Origin: Bostrychus sinensis
Lineage: Eukaryota > Chordata > Actinopteri > Gobiiformes > Eleotridae
Direction: 5' to 3'
DNA: 64,000 bases
NCBI GenBank assembly: GCA_020698575.1
Contig: CM036253.1
Span: 2,739,273 to 2,803,272 of the forward strand
The notes under the pieces are model-generated. The model saw only the letters and a program-made list of their open reading frames with translations. It was not told the origin of the DNA and did no database searches. Shown here in pieces: positions 34,801 through 46,700 of the stretch. The first letter of the stretch is position 1. Each line of letters opens with the position of its first letter. The position numbers and the translations under genes are program-made.

Positions 34801-37800
34801 CTCAGAGCGAGTACACACCTGGCGCTCAGAGTGAGTATACACACCTGTCGCTCAGAGCGAGTACACACCTGTTGCTCAGAGCGAGTACACACCTGGCGCT
34901 CAGAGCGAGTACACACCTGTCGCTCAGAGTGAGTACACACCTGGTGCTCAGAGCGAGTACACACCTGTCGCTCAGAGTGAGTACAAACACCTGTTGCTCA
35001 GAGTGAGTACACACCTGTCGCTCAGAGTGAGTACACACCTGTTGCTCAGAGTGAGTACACACCTGTCGCTCAGCGCGAGTACACACCTGTTGCTCAGAGT
35101 GAGTACACACACCTGGCGCTCAGAGTGAGTACACACCTGGCGCTCAGAGCGAGTACACACCTGGCGCTCAGAGTGAGTACACACCTGTCGCTCAGAGTGA
35201 GTACACACCTGTCGCTCAGCGCGAGTACACACCTGTTGCTCAGAGTGAGTACACACACCTGGCGCTCAGAGTGAGTACACACCTGTTGCTCAGAGTGAGT
35301 ACACACACCTGTCGCTCAGAGCGAGTACACACCTGGCGCTCAGAGTGAGTATACACACCTGGCGCTCAGAGTGAGTACACACACCTGTCGCTCAGAGTGA
35401 GTACACACCTGGCGCTTAGAGCGAGTACACACCTGTCGCTCAGAGCGAGTACACACACCTGTTGCTCAGAGTGAGTATACACACCTGGCGCTCAGAGCGA
35501 GTACACACCTGGCGCTCAGAGTGAGTACACACCTGTCGCTCAGAGCGAGTACACATCAGTCGCTCAGAGCGAGTACACACCTGGCGCTCCGAGTGAGTAT
35601 ACACACCTGTTGCTCAGACTGAGTATACACCTGTTGCTCACAGTGAGTATACACACCTGGCGCTCAGAGTGAGTACACACCTGGCGCTCCGAGTGAGTAT
35701 ACACACCTGTTGCTCAGACTGAGTATACACCTGTTGCTCAGAGTGAGTATACACCTGTTGCTCAGAGTGAGTACACACACCTGGCGCTCAGAGCGAGTAC
35801 ACACCTGGCACTCAGAGTGAGTACACACCTGTCGCTCAGAGTGAGTACACACCTGGCGCTCAGAGCGAGTACACACCTGTTGCTCAGAGTGAGTATACAC
35901 ACCTGTTGCTCAGAGTGAGTTCACACACCTGGCGCTCAGAGTGAGTACACACCTGTTGCTCAGAGTGAGTACACACCTGTCGCTCAGAGTGAGTACACAC
36001 ACCTGTCGCTCAGCGCGAGTACACACCTGTCGCTCAGAGTGAGTACACACCTGGCGCTCAGAGTGAGTACACACCTGGCGCTCAGAGTGAGTATACACAC
36101 CTGGCGCTCAGAGCGAGTACACACCTGTCGTTCAGAGTGAGTACACACACCTGGCGCTCAGAGCGAGTACACAGCTGGCGCTCAGAGCGAGTACACACCT
36201 GGCGCTCAGAGTGAGTACACACCTGGCGCTCAGAGTGAGTACACACCTGGTGCTCAGAGCGAGTACACACCTGGCGCTCAGAGTGAGTACACACACCTGG
36301 CGCTCAGAGCGAGTACACACACCTGGCGCTCAGAGTGAGTATACACACCTGGCGCTCAGAGCGAGTACACACCTGTCGTTCAGAGTGAGTACACACACCT
36401 GGCGCTCAGAGCGAGTACACAGCTGGCGCTCAGAGCGAGTACACACCTGGCGCTCAGAGCGAGTACACACCTGGTGCTCAGAGCGAGTACACACCTGGCG
36501 CTCAGAGTGAGTACACACACCTGGCGCTCAGAGCGAGTACACACACCTGGCGCTCAGAGCGAGTACACACCTGGCGCTCAGAGTGAGTACACACACCTGG
36601 CGCTCAGAGCGAGTACACACCTGGCGCTCAGAGTGAGTACACACACCTGGTGCTCAGAGCGAGTACACACCTGGCGCTCAGAGTGAGTACACACACCTGG
36701 CGCTCAGAGCGAGTACACACCTTTCGCTCAGAGTGAGTACACACACCTGGCGCTCAGAGCGAGTACACACCTGTCGCTCAGAGCGAGTATACACACCTGT
36801 CGCTCAGAGCGAGTACACACCTGTTGCTCAGAGCGAGTACACACCTGACGCTCAGAGCGAGTACACACCTGGCGCTCAGAGTGAGTACACACCTGGTGCT
36901 CAGAGCGAGTACACACCTGTTGCTCAGAGCGAGTACACACACCTGTTGCTCAGAGCGAGTACACACCTGTCGCTCAGAGTGAGTATACACACCTGTTGCT
37001 CAGAGTGAGTACACACCTGGCGCTCAGAGCGAGTACACACCTGTTGCTCAGAGTGAGTACACACACCTGTTGCTCAGAGTGAGTACACACCTGGCGCTCA
37101 GAGCGAGTACACACCAGTCGCTCAGAGCGAGTACACACCTGGCGCTCAGAGCGAGTACACACCTGGCGCTCCGAGTGAGTATACACACCTGTTGCTCAGA
37201 GTGAGTACACACCTGGCGCTCAGAGCGAGTACACACCAGTCGCTCAGAGCGAGTACACACCTGGCGCTCAGAGCGAGTACACACCTGGCGCTCAGAGTGA
37301 GTACACACCTGTTGCTCAGACTGAATATACACCTGTTGCTCAGAGTGAGTACACACCTGGCGCTCAGAGCGAGTACACACCTGGCGCTCAGAGCGAATAC
37401 ACACCTGGCGCTCAGAGCGAGTACACACCTGGCGCTCCGAGTGAGTATACACACCTGTTGCTCAGAGTGAGTACACACCTGGCGCTCAGAGCGAGTACAC
37501 ACCTGTTGCTCAGAGTGAGTACACACACCTGTTGCTCAGAGTGAGTACACACCTGGCGCTCAGAGCGAGTACACACCAGTCGCTCAGAGCGAGTACACAC
37601 CTGGCGCTCAGAGGGAGTACACACACCTGTCGCTCAGAGCGAGTACACACCTGTCGCTCAGAGCGAGTACACACCTGTCGCTCAGAGTGAGTACACACCT
37701 CTCGCTCAGAGTGAGTACACACCTGTCGTTCAGAATGAGTACACACCTGTCGCTCAGAGTGAGTACACACCTGTCGCTCAGAGCGAGTACATACCTGTCG

Positions 37801-40800
37801 CTCAGAGCGAGTACACACCTGTTTCTCTGAGCGAGTACACACCTGGCGCTCAGAGTGAGTACACACACCTGTTGCTCAGAGCGAGTACACACCTGGCGCT
37901 CAGAGTGAGTACACACCTGGCACTCAGAGTGAGTATACACACCTGGCGCTCAGAGCGAGTACACACCTGTTGCTCAGAGTGAGTACACACCTGTCGCTCA
38001 GAGTGAGTACACACCTGGCGCTCAGAGCGAGTACACACCATTCGCTCAGAGCGAGTACACACCTGGCGCTCAGAGCGAGTACACACCTTTCGCTCAGAGT
38101 GAGTACACACCTGTCGCTCAGAGTGAGTACACACCTGGCGCTCAGAGCGAGTACACACCAGTCGCTCAGAGCGAGTACACACCTGGCGCTCAGAGTGAGT
38201 ATACACACCTGTCGCTCAGAGTGAGTACACACCTGGCGCTCAGAGTGAGTACACACCTGTCGCCCAGAGTGAGTACACACCTGTCGCTCAGAGTGAGTAC
38301 ACACATCAGTCGCTCAGAGCGAGTACACATCTGGCGCTCAGAGTGAGTATACACACCTGTCGCTCAGAGCGAGTACACACCTGTCGCTCAGCGCGAGTAC
38401 ACACCTGTCGCTCAGAGCGAGTACACACCTGTCGCTCAGAGTGAGTACACACACCTGGCACTCAGAGCGAGTACACACCTGGCGCTCAGAGTGAGTACAC
38501 ACACCTGTTGCTCAGAGCGAGTACACACCTGGCGCTCAGAGCGAGTACACACCTGTCGCTCAGAGTGAGTACACACCTGTTGCTCAGAGCGAGTACACAC
38601 CTGTCGCTCAGAGTGAGTACACACCTGTCGTTCAGAGTGAGTACACACACCTGGCGCTCAGAGCGAGTACACACTTGTCGCTCAGAGTGAGTACAGAGCT
38701 GGCGCTCAGAGCGAGTACACACACCTGGCGCTCAGAGCGAGTACACACCTGTCGTTCAGAGTGAGTACACACACCTGGCGCTCAGAGCGAGTACACAGCT
38801 GGCGCTCAGAGCGAGTACACACCTGGCGCTCAGATCGAGTACACACCTGGCGCTCAGAGCGAGTACACACCTGGCGCTCAGAGTGAGTACACACCTGGTG
38901 CTCAGAGCGAGTACACAGCTGGCGCTCAGATCGAGTACACACCTGGCGCTCAGAGCGAGTACACACCTGGCGCTCAGAGTGAGTACACACCTGGTGCTCA
39001 GAGCGAGTACACACCTGGCGCTCAGAGCGAGTACACACCTGTCGTTCAGAGTGAGTACACACACCTTGCGCTCAGAGCGAGTACACAGCTGGCGCTCAGA
39101 GCGAGTACACACCTGGCGCTCAGATCGAGTACACACCTGGCGCTCAGAGCGAGTACACACCTGGCGCTCAGAGTGAGTACACACCTGGTGCTCAGAGCGA
39201 GTACACAGCTGGCGCTCAGATCGAGTACACACCTGGCGCTCAGAGCGAGTACACACCTGGCGCTCAGAGTGAGTACACACCTGGTGCTCAGAGCGAGTAC
39301 ACACCTGGCGCTCAGAGTGAGTACACACACCTGGTGCTCAGAGCGAGTACACACCTGGCGCTCAGAGTGAGTACACACACCTGGCGCTCAGAGCGAGTAC
39401 ACACCTGTCGCTCAGAGCGAGTACACACCTGTTGCTCAGAGCGAGTACACACCTGGTGCTCAGAGCGAGTACACACCTGGCGCTCAGAGCGAGTACACAC
39501 CTGTCGTTCAGAGTGAGTACACACACCTGGCGCTCAGAGCGAGTACACAGCTGGCGCTCAGAGCGAGTACACACCTGGCGCTCAGATCGAGTACACACCT
39601 GGCGCTCAGAGCGAGTACACACCTGGCGCTCAGAGCGAGTACACACCTCTCGCTCAGAGTGAGTACACACCTGGTGCTCAGAGCGAGTACACACCTGGCG
39701 CTCAGAGTGAGTACACACACCTGTTGCTCAGAGTGAGTACACACACCTGTCGCTCAGCGCGAGTACACACCTGTTGCTCAGAGCGAGTACACACCTGGCG
39801 CTCAGAGCGAGTACACACCTGGCGCTCAGCGCGAGTACACACCAGTCGCTCAGAGCGAGTACACACCTGGCGCTCAGAGTGAGTATACACCTGTCGCTCA
39901 GCGCGAGTACACACCTGTCGCTCAGAGCGAGTACACACCTGTCGCTCAGAGATAGTACACACACCTGGCACTCAGAGCGAGTACACACCTGTTGCTCAGA
40001 GCGAGTACACACCTGGCGCTCAGAGCGAGTACACACCTGTCGCTCAGAGTGAGTACACACCTGTTGCTCAGAGCGAGTACACACCTGTCGCTCAGAGTGA
40101 GTACACACCTGTCGCTCAGAGCGAGTACACACCTGTCGCTCAGAGTGAGTACACACACCTGGCACTCAGAGCGAGTACACACCTGGCGCTCAGAGTGAGT
40201 ACACACACCTGTTGCTCAGAGCGAGTACACACCTGTCGCTCAGAGTGAGTACACACCTGGAGCTCAGAGCGAGTACACACCTGGCGCTCAGAGCGAGTAC
40301 ACACCTGTCGTTCAGAGTGAGTACACACACCTGGCGCTCAGAGCGAGTACACACCTGTCGCTCAGAGTGAGTACACACCTGGTGCTCAGAGCGAGTACAC
40401 ACTTGTCGCTCAGAGTGAGTACAGAGCTGGCGCTCAGAGCGAGTACACACCTGTCGTTCAGAGTGAGTACACACACCTGGCGCTCAGAGCGAGTACACAC
40501 CTGTCGCTCAGAGTGAGTACACACCTGGTGCTCAGAGCGAGTACACACTTGTCGCTCAGAGTGAGTACAGAGCTGGCGCTCAGAGCGAGTACACACCTGT
40601 CGTTCAGAGTGAGTACACACACCTGGCGCTCAGAGCGAGTACACAGCTGGCACTCAGAGCGAGTACACACCTGGCGCTCAGATCGAGTACACACCTGGCG
40701 CTCAGAGTGAGTACACACCTGGTGCTCAGAGCGAGTACACAGCTGGCGCTCAGATCGAGTACACACCTGGCGCTCAGAGCGAGTACACACCTGGCGCTCA

Positions 40801-43007
40801 GAGTGAGTACACACCTGGTGCTCAGAGCGAGGTCACACCTGGCGCTCAGAGCGAGTACACACCTGTCGTTCAGAGTGAGTACACACACCTGGCGCTCAGA
40901 GCGAGTACACAGCTGGCGCTCAGAGCGAGTACACACCTGGCGCTCAGATCGAGTACACACCTGGCGCTCAGAGCGAGTACACACCTGGCGCTCAGAGTGA
41001 GTACACACCTGGTGCTCAGAGCGAGTACACAGCTGGCGCTCAGATCGAGTACACACCTGGCGCTCAGAGTGAGTACACACACCTGGCACTCAGAGCGAGT
41101 ACACACCTGGCGCTCAGAGTGAGTACACACACCTGTTGCTCAGAGCGAGTACACACCTGTCGCTCAGAGTGAGTACACACACCTGGCACTCAGAGCGAGT
41201 ACACACCTGTCGCTCAGAGCGAGTACACACCTGGAGCTCAGAGCGAGTACACACCTGTCGCTCAGAGCGAGTACACACACCTGTTGCTCAGAGCGAGTAC
41301 ACACCTGTCGCTCAGAGTGAGTACACACCTGGAGCTCAGAGCGAGTACACACCTGTCGCTCAGAGCGAGTACACACCTGTCGTTCAGAGTGAGTACACAC
41401 ACCTGGCGCTCAGAGCGAGTACACACCTGTCGCTCAGAGTGAGTACACACCTGGTGCTCAGAGCGAGTACACACTTGTCGCTCAGAGTGAGTACAGAGCT
41501 GGCGCTCAGAGCGAGTACACACCAGTCGCTCAGAGCGAGTACACACCTGGCGCTCAGAGTGAGTATACACACCTGGCGCTCAGAGCGAGTACACACCTGT
41601 TGCTCAGAGCGAGTACACACCTGTCGCTCAGAGCGAGTACACACCTGTCGCTCAGAGTGAGTACACACACCTGGCACTCAGAGCGAGTACACACCTGTTG
41701 CTCAGAGCGAGTACACACCTGGCGCTCAGAGCGAGTACACACCTGTCGCTCAGAGTGAGTACACACCTGTTGCTCAGAGCGAGTACACACCTGTCGCTCA
41801 GAGTGAGTACACACCTGTCGCTCAGAGCGAGTACACACCTGTCGCTCAGAGTGAGTACACACACCTGGCACTCAGAGCGAGTACACACCTGGCGCTCAGA
41901 GTGAGTACACACACCTGTTGCTCAGAGCGAGTACACACCTGTCGCTCAGAGTGAGTACACACCTGGTCGCTCAGAGCTGAGTACACACCTGGTCGCTCAG
42001 AGTGAGTACAGAGCTGGCGCTCAGAGCGAGTACACACACCTGGCGCTCAGAGCGAGTACACACCTGTCGCTCAGAGCGAGTACACACCTGGCGCTCAGAG
42101 TGAGTACACACACCTGTCGCTCAGAGCGAGTACACACCTGGCGCTCAGAGTGAGTACACACACCTGTCGCTCAGAGTGAGTACACACCTGGTGCTCAGAG
42201 CGAGTACACACCTGTCGCTCAGAGTGAGTACACACCTGGTGCTCAGAGCGAGTACACACCTGTCGCTCAGAGCGAGTACACAGCTGGCGCTCAGATCGAG
42301 TACACACCTGTCGCTCAGAGCGAGTACACACACCTGTCGCTCAGAGCGAGTACACACACCTGGCGCTCAGAGTGAGTACACACCTGGTCGCTCAGAGTGA
42401 GTACACACCTGGCGCTCAGAGCGAGTATACACACCTGTCGCTCAGAGTGAGTACACACCTGGCGCTCAGAGCGAGTATACACACCTGTCGCTCAGAGTGA
42501 GTACACACCTGGTGCTCAGAGTGAGTACACACCTGGCGCTCAGAGTGAGTACACACACCTGTCGCTCAGAGTGAGTACACACCTGGCGCTCAGAGCGAGT
42601 ACACACACCTGTCGCTCAGAGTGAGTACACACCTGGCGCTCAGAGCGAGTATACACACCTGTCGCTCAGACTGAGTACACACCTGTCGCTCAGAGCGAGT
42701 ACACACACCTGGCGCTCAGAGTGAGTACACACACCTGTCGCTCAGAGTGAGTACACACCTGGCGCTCAGAGCGAGTACACACCTGGCGCTCAGAGTGAGT
42801 ATACACACCTGGCGCTCAGAGTGAGTATACACCTGGCCCTCAGATCAAGTACACACCTGGCTCTCAGAGCGAGTACACATCTATCGCTCAGAGTGAGTAC
42901 ACACACCTGGCGCTCAGAGTGAGTACACACACCTGTCGCTCAGAGTGAGTACACACCTGTCGCTCAGAGTGAGTACACACCTGTCGCTCAGAGTGAGTAC
43001 ACACCTG
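31823..43007. repeat. 24-bp minisatellite made of the exon's 5' splice junction
   Basis: The unit is GTGAGTACACACCTG followed by TCGCTCAGA, repeated for 11.1 kb (about 450 copies by length). The preceding exon ends ACACACCTGGAGATTCCA then CTCAGA|GTGAGT. The array therefore copies the exon end (ACACACCTG...CTCAGA) plus its donor, minus six bases. Variants include GCGAGT for GTGAGT, TGTTGCTC, TGGCGCTC and TGGTGCTC, and 26-bp units with an extra AC or AT. Units near the exon are mostly exact 24-mers of GT type; GC and 26-bp types mix in downstream. All long frames on both strands (VSTHLSLR, CTHSERQV and others) come from the unit. Confidence 0.97.
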
Positions 43008-43340
43008 TGTCTTATTGTATTTAGTCTGCACCTTTTCTCTTTGTTCCCAGACAGTTTTTGTTCCCTTGTGTGTTCAGAGCTCTCTGGCATTTTCTCTGTG
43101 TATTTTTGGATTACCGGATTTGACCTTTGCTAGTTTTAATAGCTTGAGTTGGACTTTCCCTCTGGAAACCTCTGCCTGTGTTTGACTTTACTGACTCTCC
43201 CAGGTGTCCTGGTTTTCTCTGCAGCTGAGTCTTAGTCATTAGTGCTAACCCTCAACGTTGTGTTGCTTTTACGACACATGGCAGTTCCAGTGAACTGAAA
43301 CGATCCCAGGATTAAGCTGTGTGTGTGTGTGTGCCCTCAG

Positions 43341-43526
43341 GCCTGGTTTTTCCGGAATGATACTGGCACTGAGTGGATGAGAGCGCAGCTGAACCCCAGC
43401 AGGACCCCCCTAAGTTGGCCACAGTCCAATAAAATGGTTCACATTGCTGTGACAGAGAATGTGTTCAGGAGCGCTGTGCTCTGCCTCCACCAGGACTTCA
43501 ACTTCACCCTGACAAACAACTCACTG
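43341..43526 (+). CDS. BPI/LBP/PLTP-family lipid-binding protein, internal exon b
   Basis: This exon encodes 62 residues, phase 0 to phase 0, between GTGTGCCCTCAG and CTG|GTAAGA. The peptide starts AWFFRNDTGTEWMRAQLNPS and contains NKMVHIAVTENVFRSAVLCL, ending LTNNSL. It aligns with the exon that follows exon a in the family: PLTP has FF then a charged linker; BPI has [20 protein letters not shown] followed by a TLRDDM-like end. This is the family's central linker and the start of the C-terminal barrel. A GT run (43319-43334) takes part of the polypyrimidine position. Confidence 0.88.
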
Positions 43527-43632
43527 GTAAGAAGCTGGTCCAGTCCTGGTCCGGTCCAGTCTTATATGTACTGACTTTAATCCAAATGGCTCTTGTCTGT
43601 GCTTCGTTCCACTGCGGAGCACATTTCCTCAG

Positions 43633-43653
43633 AAAATCCTTGACCTTCTGCAG
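43633..43653 (+). CDS. candidate 21-nt exon of the BPI-like gene
   Basis: TTTCCTCAG precedes and GTAAGA follows a phase-0 stretch encoding KILDLLQ. A consensus branch site, TACTGAC, lies about 60 bases upstream. Reading upstream in the same frame gives LRSTFPQKILDLLQ, which resembles the TTKxFGTFLPEV segment of BPI, so the real exon may start earlier. No earlier acceptor gives a matching phase. Treat as tentative. Confidence 0.3.
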
Positions 43654-43739
43654 GTAAGAGCTCCTCTCCAGTTCCTTTACTGCAGATATGTGTACTTCTT
43701 CATGTTTTAACCTCTGAGTAGTTAGTGCCACCGGGGCCT

Positions 43740-46700
43740 GGGTTAAATCCAGGTTAGTGTACACTGGGTTAGGTTAGCGTACACTGGGTTAGTGTAACCC
43801 AGGTTAGCGTACACTGGGTTAGGTTAGCGTACACCGGGTTAGGTTAGCATACACCGGGTTAGGTTAGCGTACACCGGGTTAGGTTAGCGTACACCGGGTT
43901 AGGTTAGCGTACACTGGGTTAGTGTAACCCAGGTTAGCGTACACTGGGTTAGGTTAGCGTACACCGGGTTAGGTTAGCGTACACTGGGTTAGTGTAACCC
44001 AGGTTAGCGTACACTGGGTTAGGTTAGCGTACACCGGGTTAGGTTAGCGTACACTGGGTTAGGTTAGCGTACACTGGGTTAGGTTAGCGTACACTGGGTT
44101 AGTGTAACCCAGGTTAGCGTACACTGGGTTAGGTTAGCGTAGACCGGGTTAGGTTAGCGTACACTGGGTTAGGTTGGCGTACACTGGGTTAGGTTAGCGT
44201 ACACCGGGTTAGGTTAGCGTACACTGGGTTAGGTTAGCGTACACTGGGTTAGGTTAGCGTACACTGGGTTAGGTTAGCGTACACTGGGTTAGGTTAGCGT
44301 ACACTGGGTTAGTGTAACCCAGGTTAGCGTACACTGGGTTAGGTTAGCGTACACTGGGTTAGGTTAGCGTACACCGGGTTAGGTTAGCGTACACTGGGTT
44401 AGGTTAGCGTACACTGGGTTAGGTTAGCGTACACCGGGTTAGGTTAGCGTACACTGGGTTAGTGTAACCCAGGTTAGCGTACACTGGGTTAGGTTAGCGT
44501 ACACTGGGTTAGGTTAGCGTACACTGGGTTAGGTTAGCGTACACTGGGTTAGGTTAGCGTACACTGGGTTAGTGTAACCCAGGTTAGCGTACACTGGGTT
44601 AGGTTAGCGTACACCGGGTTAGGTTAGCGTACACTGGGTTAGGTTAGCGTACACTGGGTTAGGTTAGCGTACACTGGGTTAGTGTAACCCAGGTTAGCGT
44701 ACACTGGGTTAGGTTAGCGTACACTGGGTTAGGTTAGCGTACACAGGGTTAGGTTAGTGTACACTGGGTTAGGTTAGCGTACACTGGGTTAGTGTAACCC
44801 AGGTTAGCGTACACTGGGTTAGGTTAGCGTACACCGGGTTAGGTTAGCGTACACTGGGTTAGGTTAGCGTACACCGGGTTAGGTTAGCGTACACCGGGTT
44901 AGGTTAGCGTACACCGGGTTAGGTTAGCGTACACTGGGTTAGTGTAATCCAGGTTAGCGTACACTGGGTTAGGTTAGTGTACACCGGGTTAGGTTAGCGT
45001 ACACTGGGTTAGGTTAGCGTACACTGGGTTAGGTTAGCGTACACTGGGTTAGTGTAACCCAGGTTAGCGTACACTGGGTTAGGTTAGCGTACACCGGGTT
45101 AGGTTAGCGTACACTGGGTTAGGTTAGCGTACACTGGGTTAGGTTAGCGTACACTGGGTTAGGTTAGCGTACACCGGGTTAGGTTAGCGTACACTGGGTT
45201 AGGTTAGCGTACACCGGGTTAGGTTAGCGTACACTGGGTTAGGTTAGCGTACACTGGGTTAGTGTAATCCAGGTTAGCGTACACTGGGTTAGGTTAGCGT
45301 ACACTGGGTTAGGTTAGCGTACACCGGGTTAGGTTAGCGTACACTGGGTTAGTGTAACCCAGGTTAGCGTACACTGGGTTAGGTTAGCGTACACCGGGTT
45401 AGGTTAGCATACACCGGGTTAGGTTAGCGTACACCGGGTTAGGTTAGCGTACACCGGGTTAGGTTAGCGTACACTGGGTTAGTGTAACCCAGGTTAGCGT
45501 ACACTGGGTTAGGTTAGCGTACACCGGGTTAGGTTAGCGTACACTGGGTTAGTGTAACCCAGGTTAGCGTACACTGGGTTAGGTTAGCGTACACCGGGTT
45601 AGGTTAGCGTACACCGGGTTAGGTTAGCGTACACCGGGTTAGGTTAGCGTACACTGGGTTAGTGTAATCCAGGTTAGCGTACACTGGGTTAGGTTAGCGT
45701 ACACCGGGTTAGGTTAGCGTACACTGGGTTAGGTTAGCGTACACTGGGTTAGGTTAGCGTACACTGGGTTAGTGTAACCCAGGTTAGCGTACACTGGGTT
45801 AGGTTAGCGTACACCGGGTTAGGTTAGCGTACACTGGGTTAGGTTGGCGTACACTGGGTTAGGTTAGCGTACACCGGGTTAGGTTAGCGTACACTGGGTT
45901 AGGTTAGCGTACACTGGGTTAGGTTAGCGTACACTGGGTTAGGTTAGCGTACACTGGGTTAGTGTAACCCAGGTTAGCGTACACTGGGTTAGGTTAGCGT
46001 ACACTGGGTTAGGTTAGCGTACACCGGGTTAGGTTAGCGTACACTGGGTTAGGTTAGCGTACACTGGGTTAGGTTAGCGTACACCGGGTTAGGTTAGCGT
46101 ACACTGGGTTAGTGTAACCCAGGTTAGCGTACACTGGGTTAGGTTAGCGTACACCGGGTTAGGTTAGCGTACACTGGGTTAGTGTAACCCAGGTTAGCGT
46201 ACACTGGGTTAGGTTAGCGTACACCGGGTTAGGTTAGCGTACACTGGGTTAGGTTAGCGTACACTGGGTTAGGTTAGCGTACACTGGGTTAGGTTAGCGT
46301 ACACCGGGTTAGGTTAGCGTACACCGGGTTAGGTTAGCGTACACTGGGTTAGGTTAGCGTACACCGGGTTAGGTTAGCGTACACTGGGTTAGGTTAGCGT
46401 ACACTGGGTTAGGTTAGCGTACACCGGGTTAGGTTAGCGTACACTGGGTTAGGTTAGCGTACACTGGGTTAGGTTAGCGTACACTGGGTTAGGTTAGCGT
46501 ACACTGGGTTAGGTTAGCGTACACCGGGTTAGGTTAGCGTACACTGGGTTAGGTTAGCGTACACTGGGTTAGGTTAGCGTACACGGGGTTAGGTTAGCGT
46601 ACACTGGGGGTTAGTAGGTAATCCAGGTTAGCGTACAACTGGGTTAGGTTAGCGTACACAGGGTTTAGGTTAGCGTACACTGGGTTAGGTTAGCGTACAC

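Noticed and set aside
30262..43000. Dozens of long open frames in all six frames (PHVPPHV, STCPSTC, CTHSERQV, VSTHLSLR and similar)
   Set aside because: They arise from stop-free units of 12 and 24 bp. The only real coding in this span is the exon at 31676-31846.
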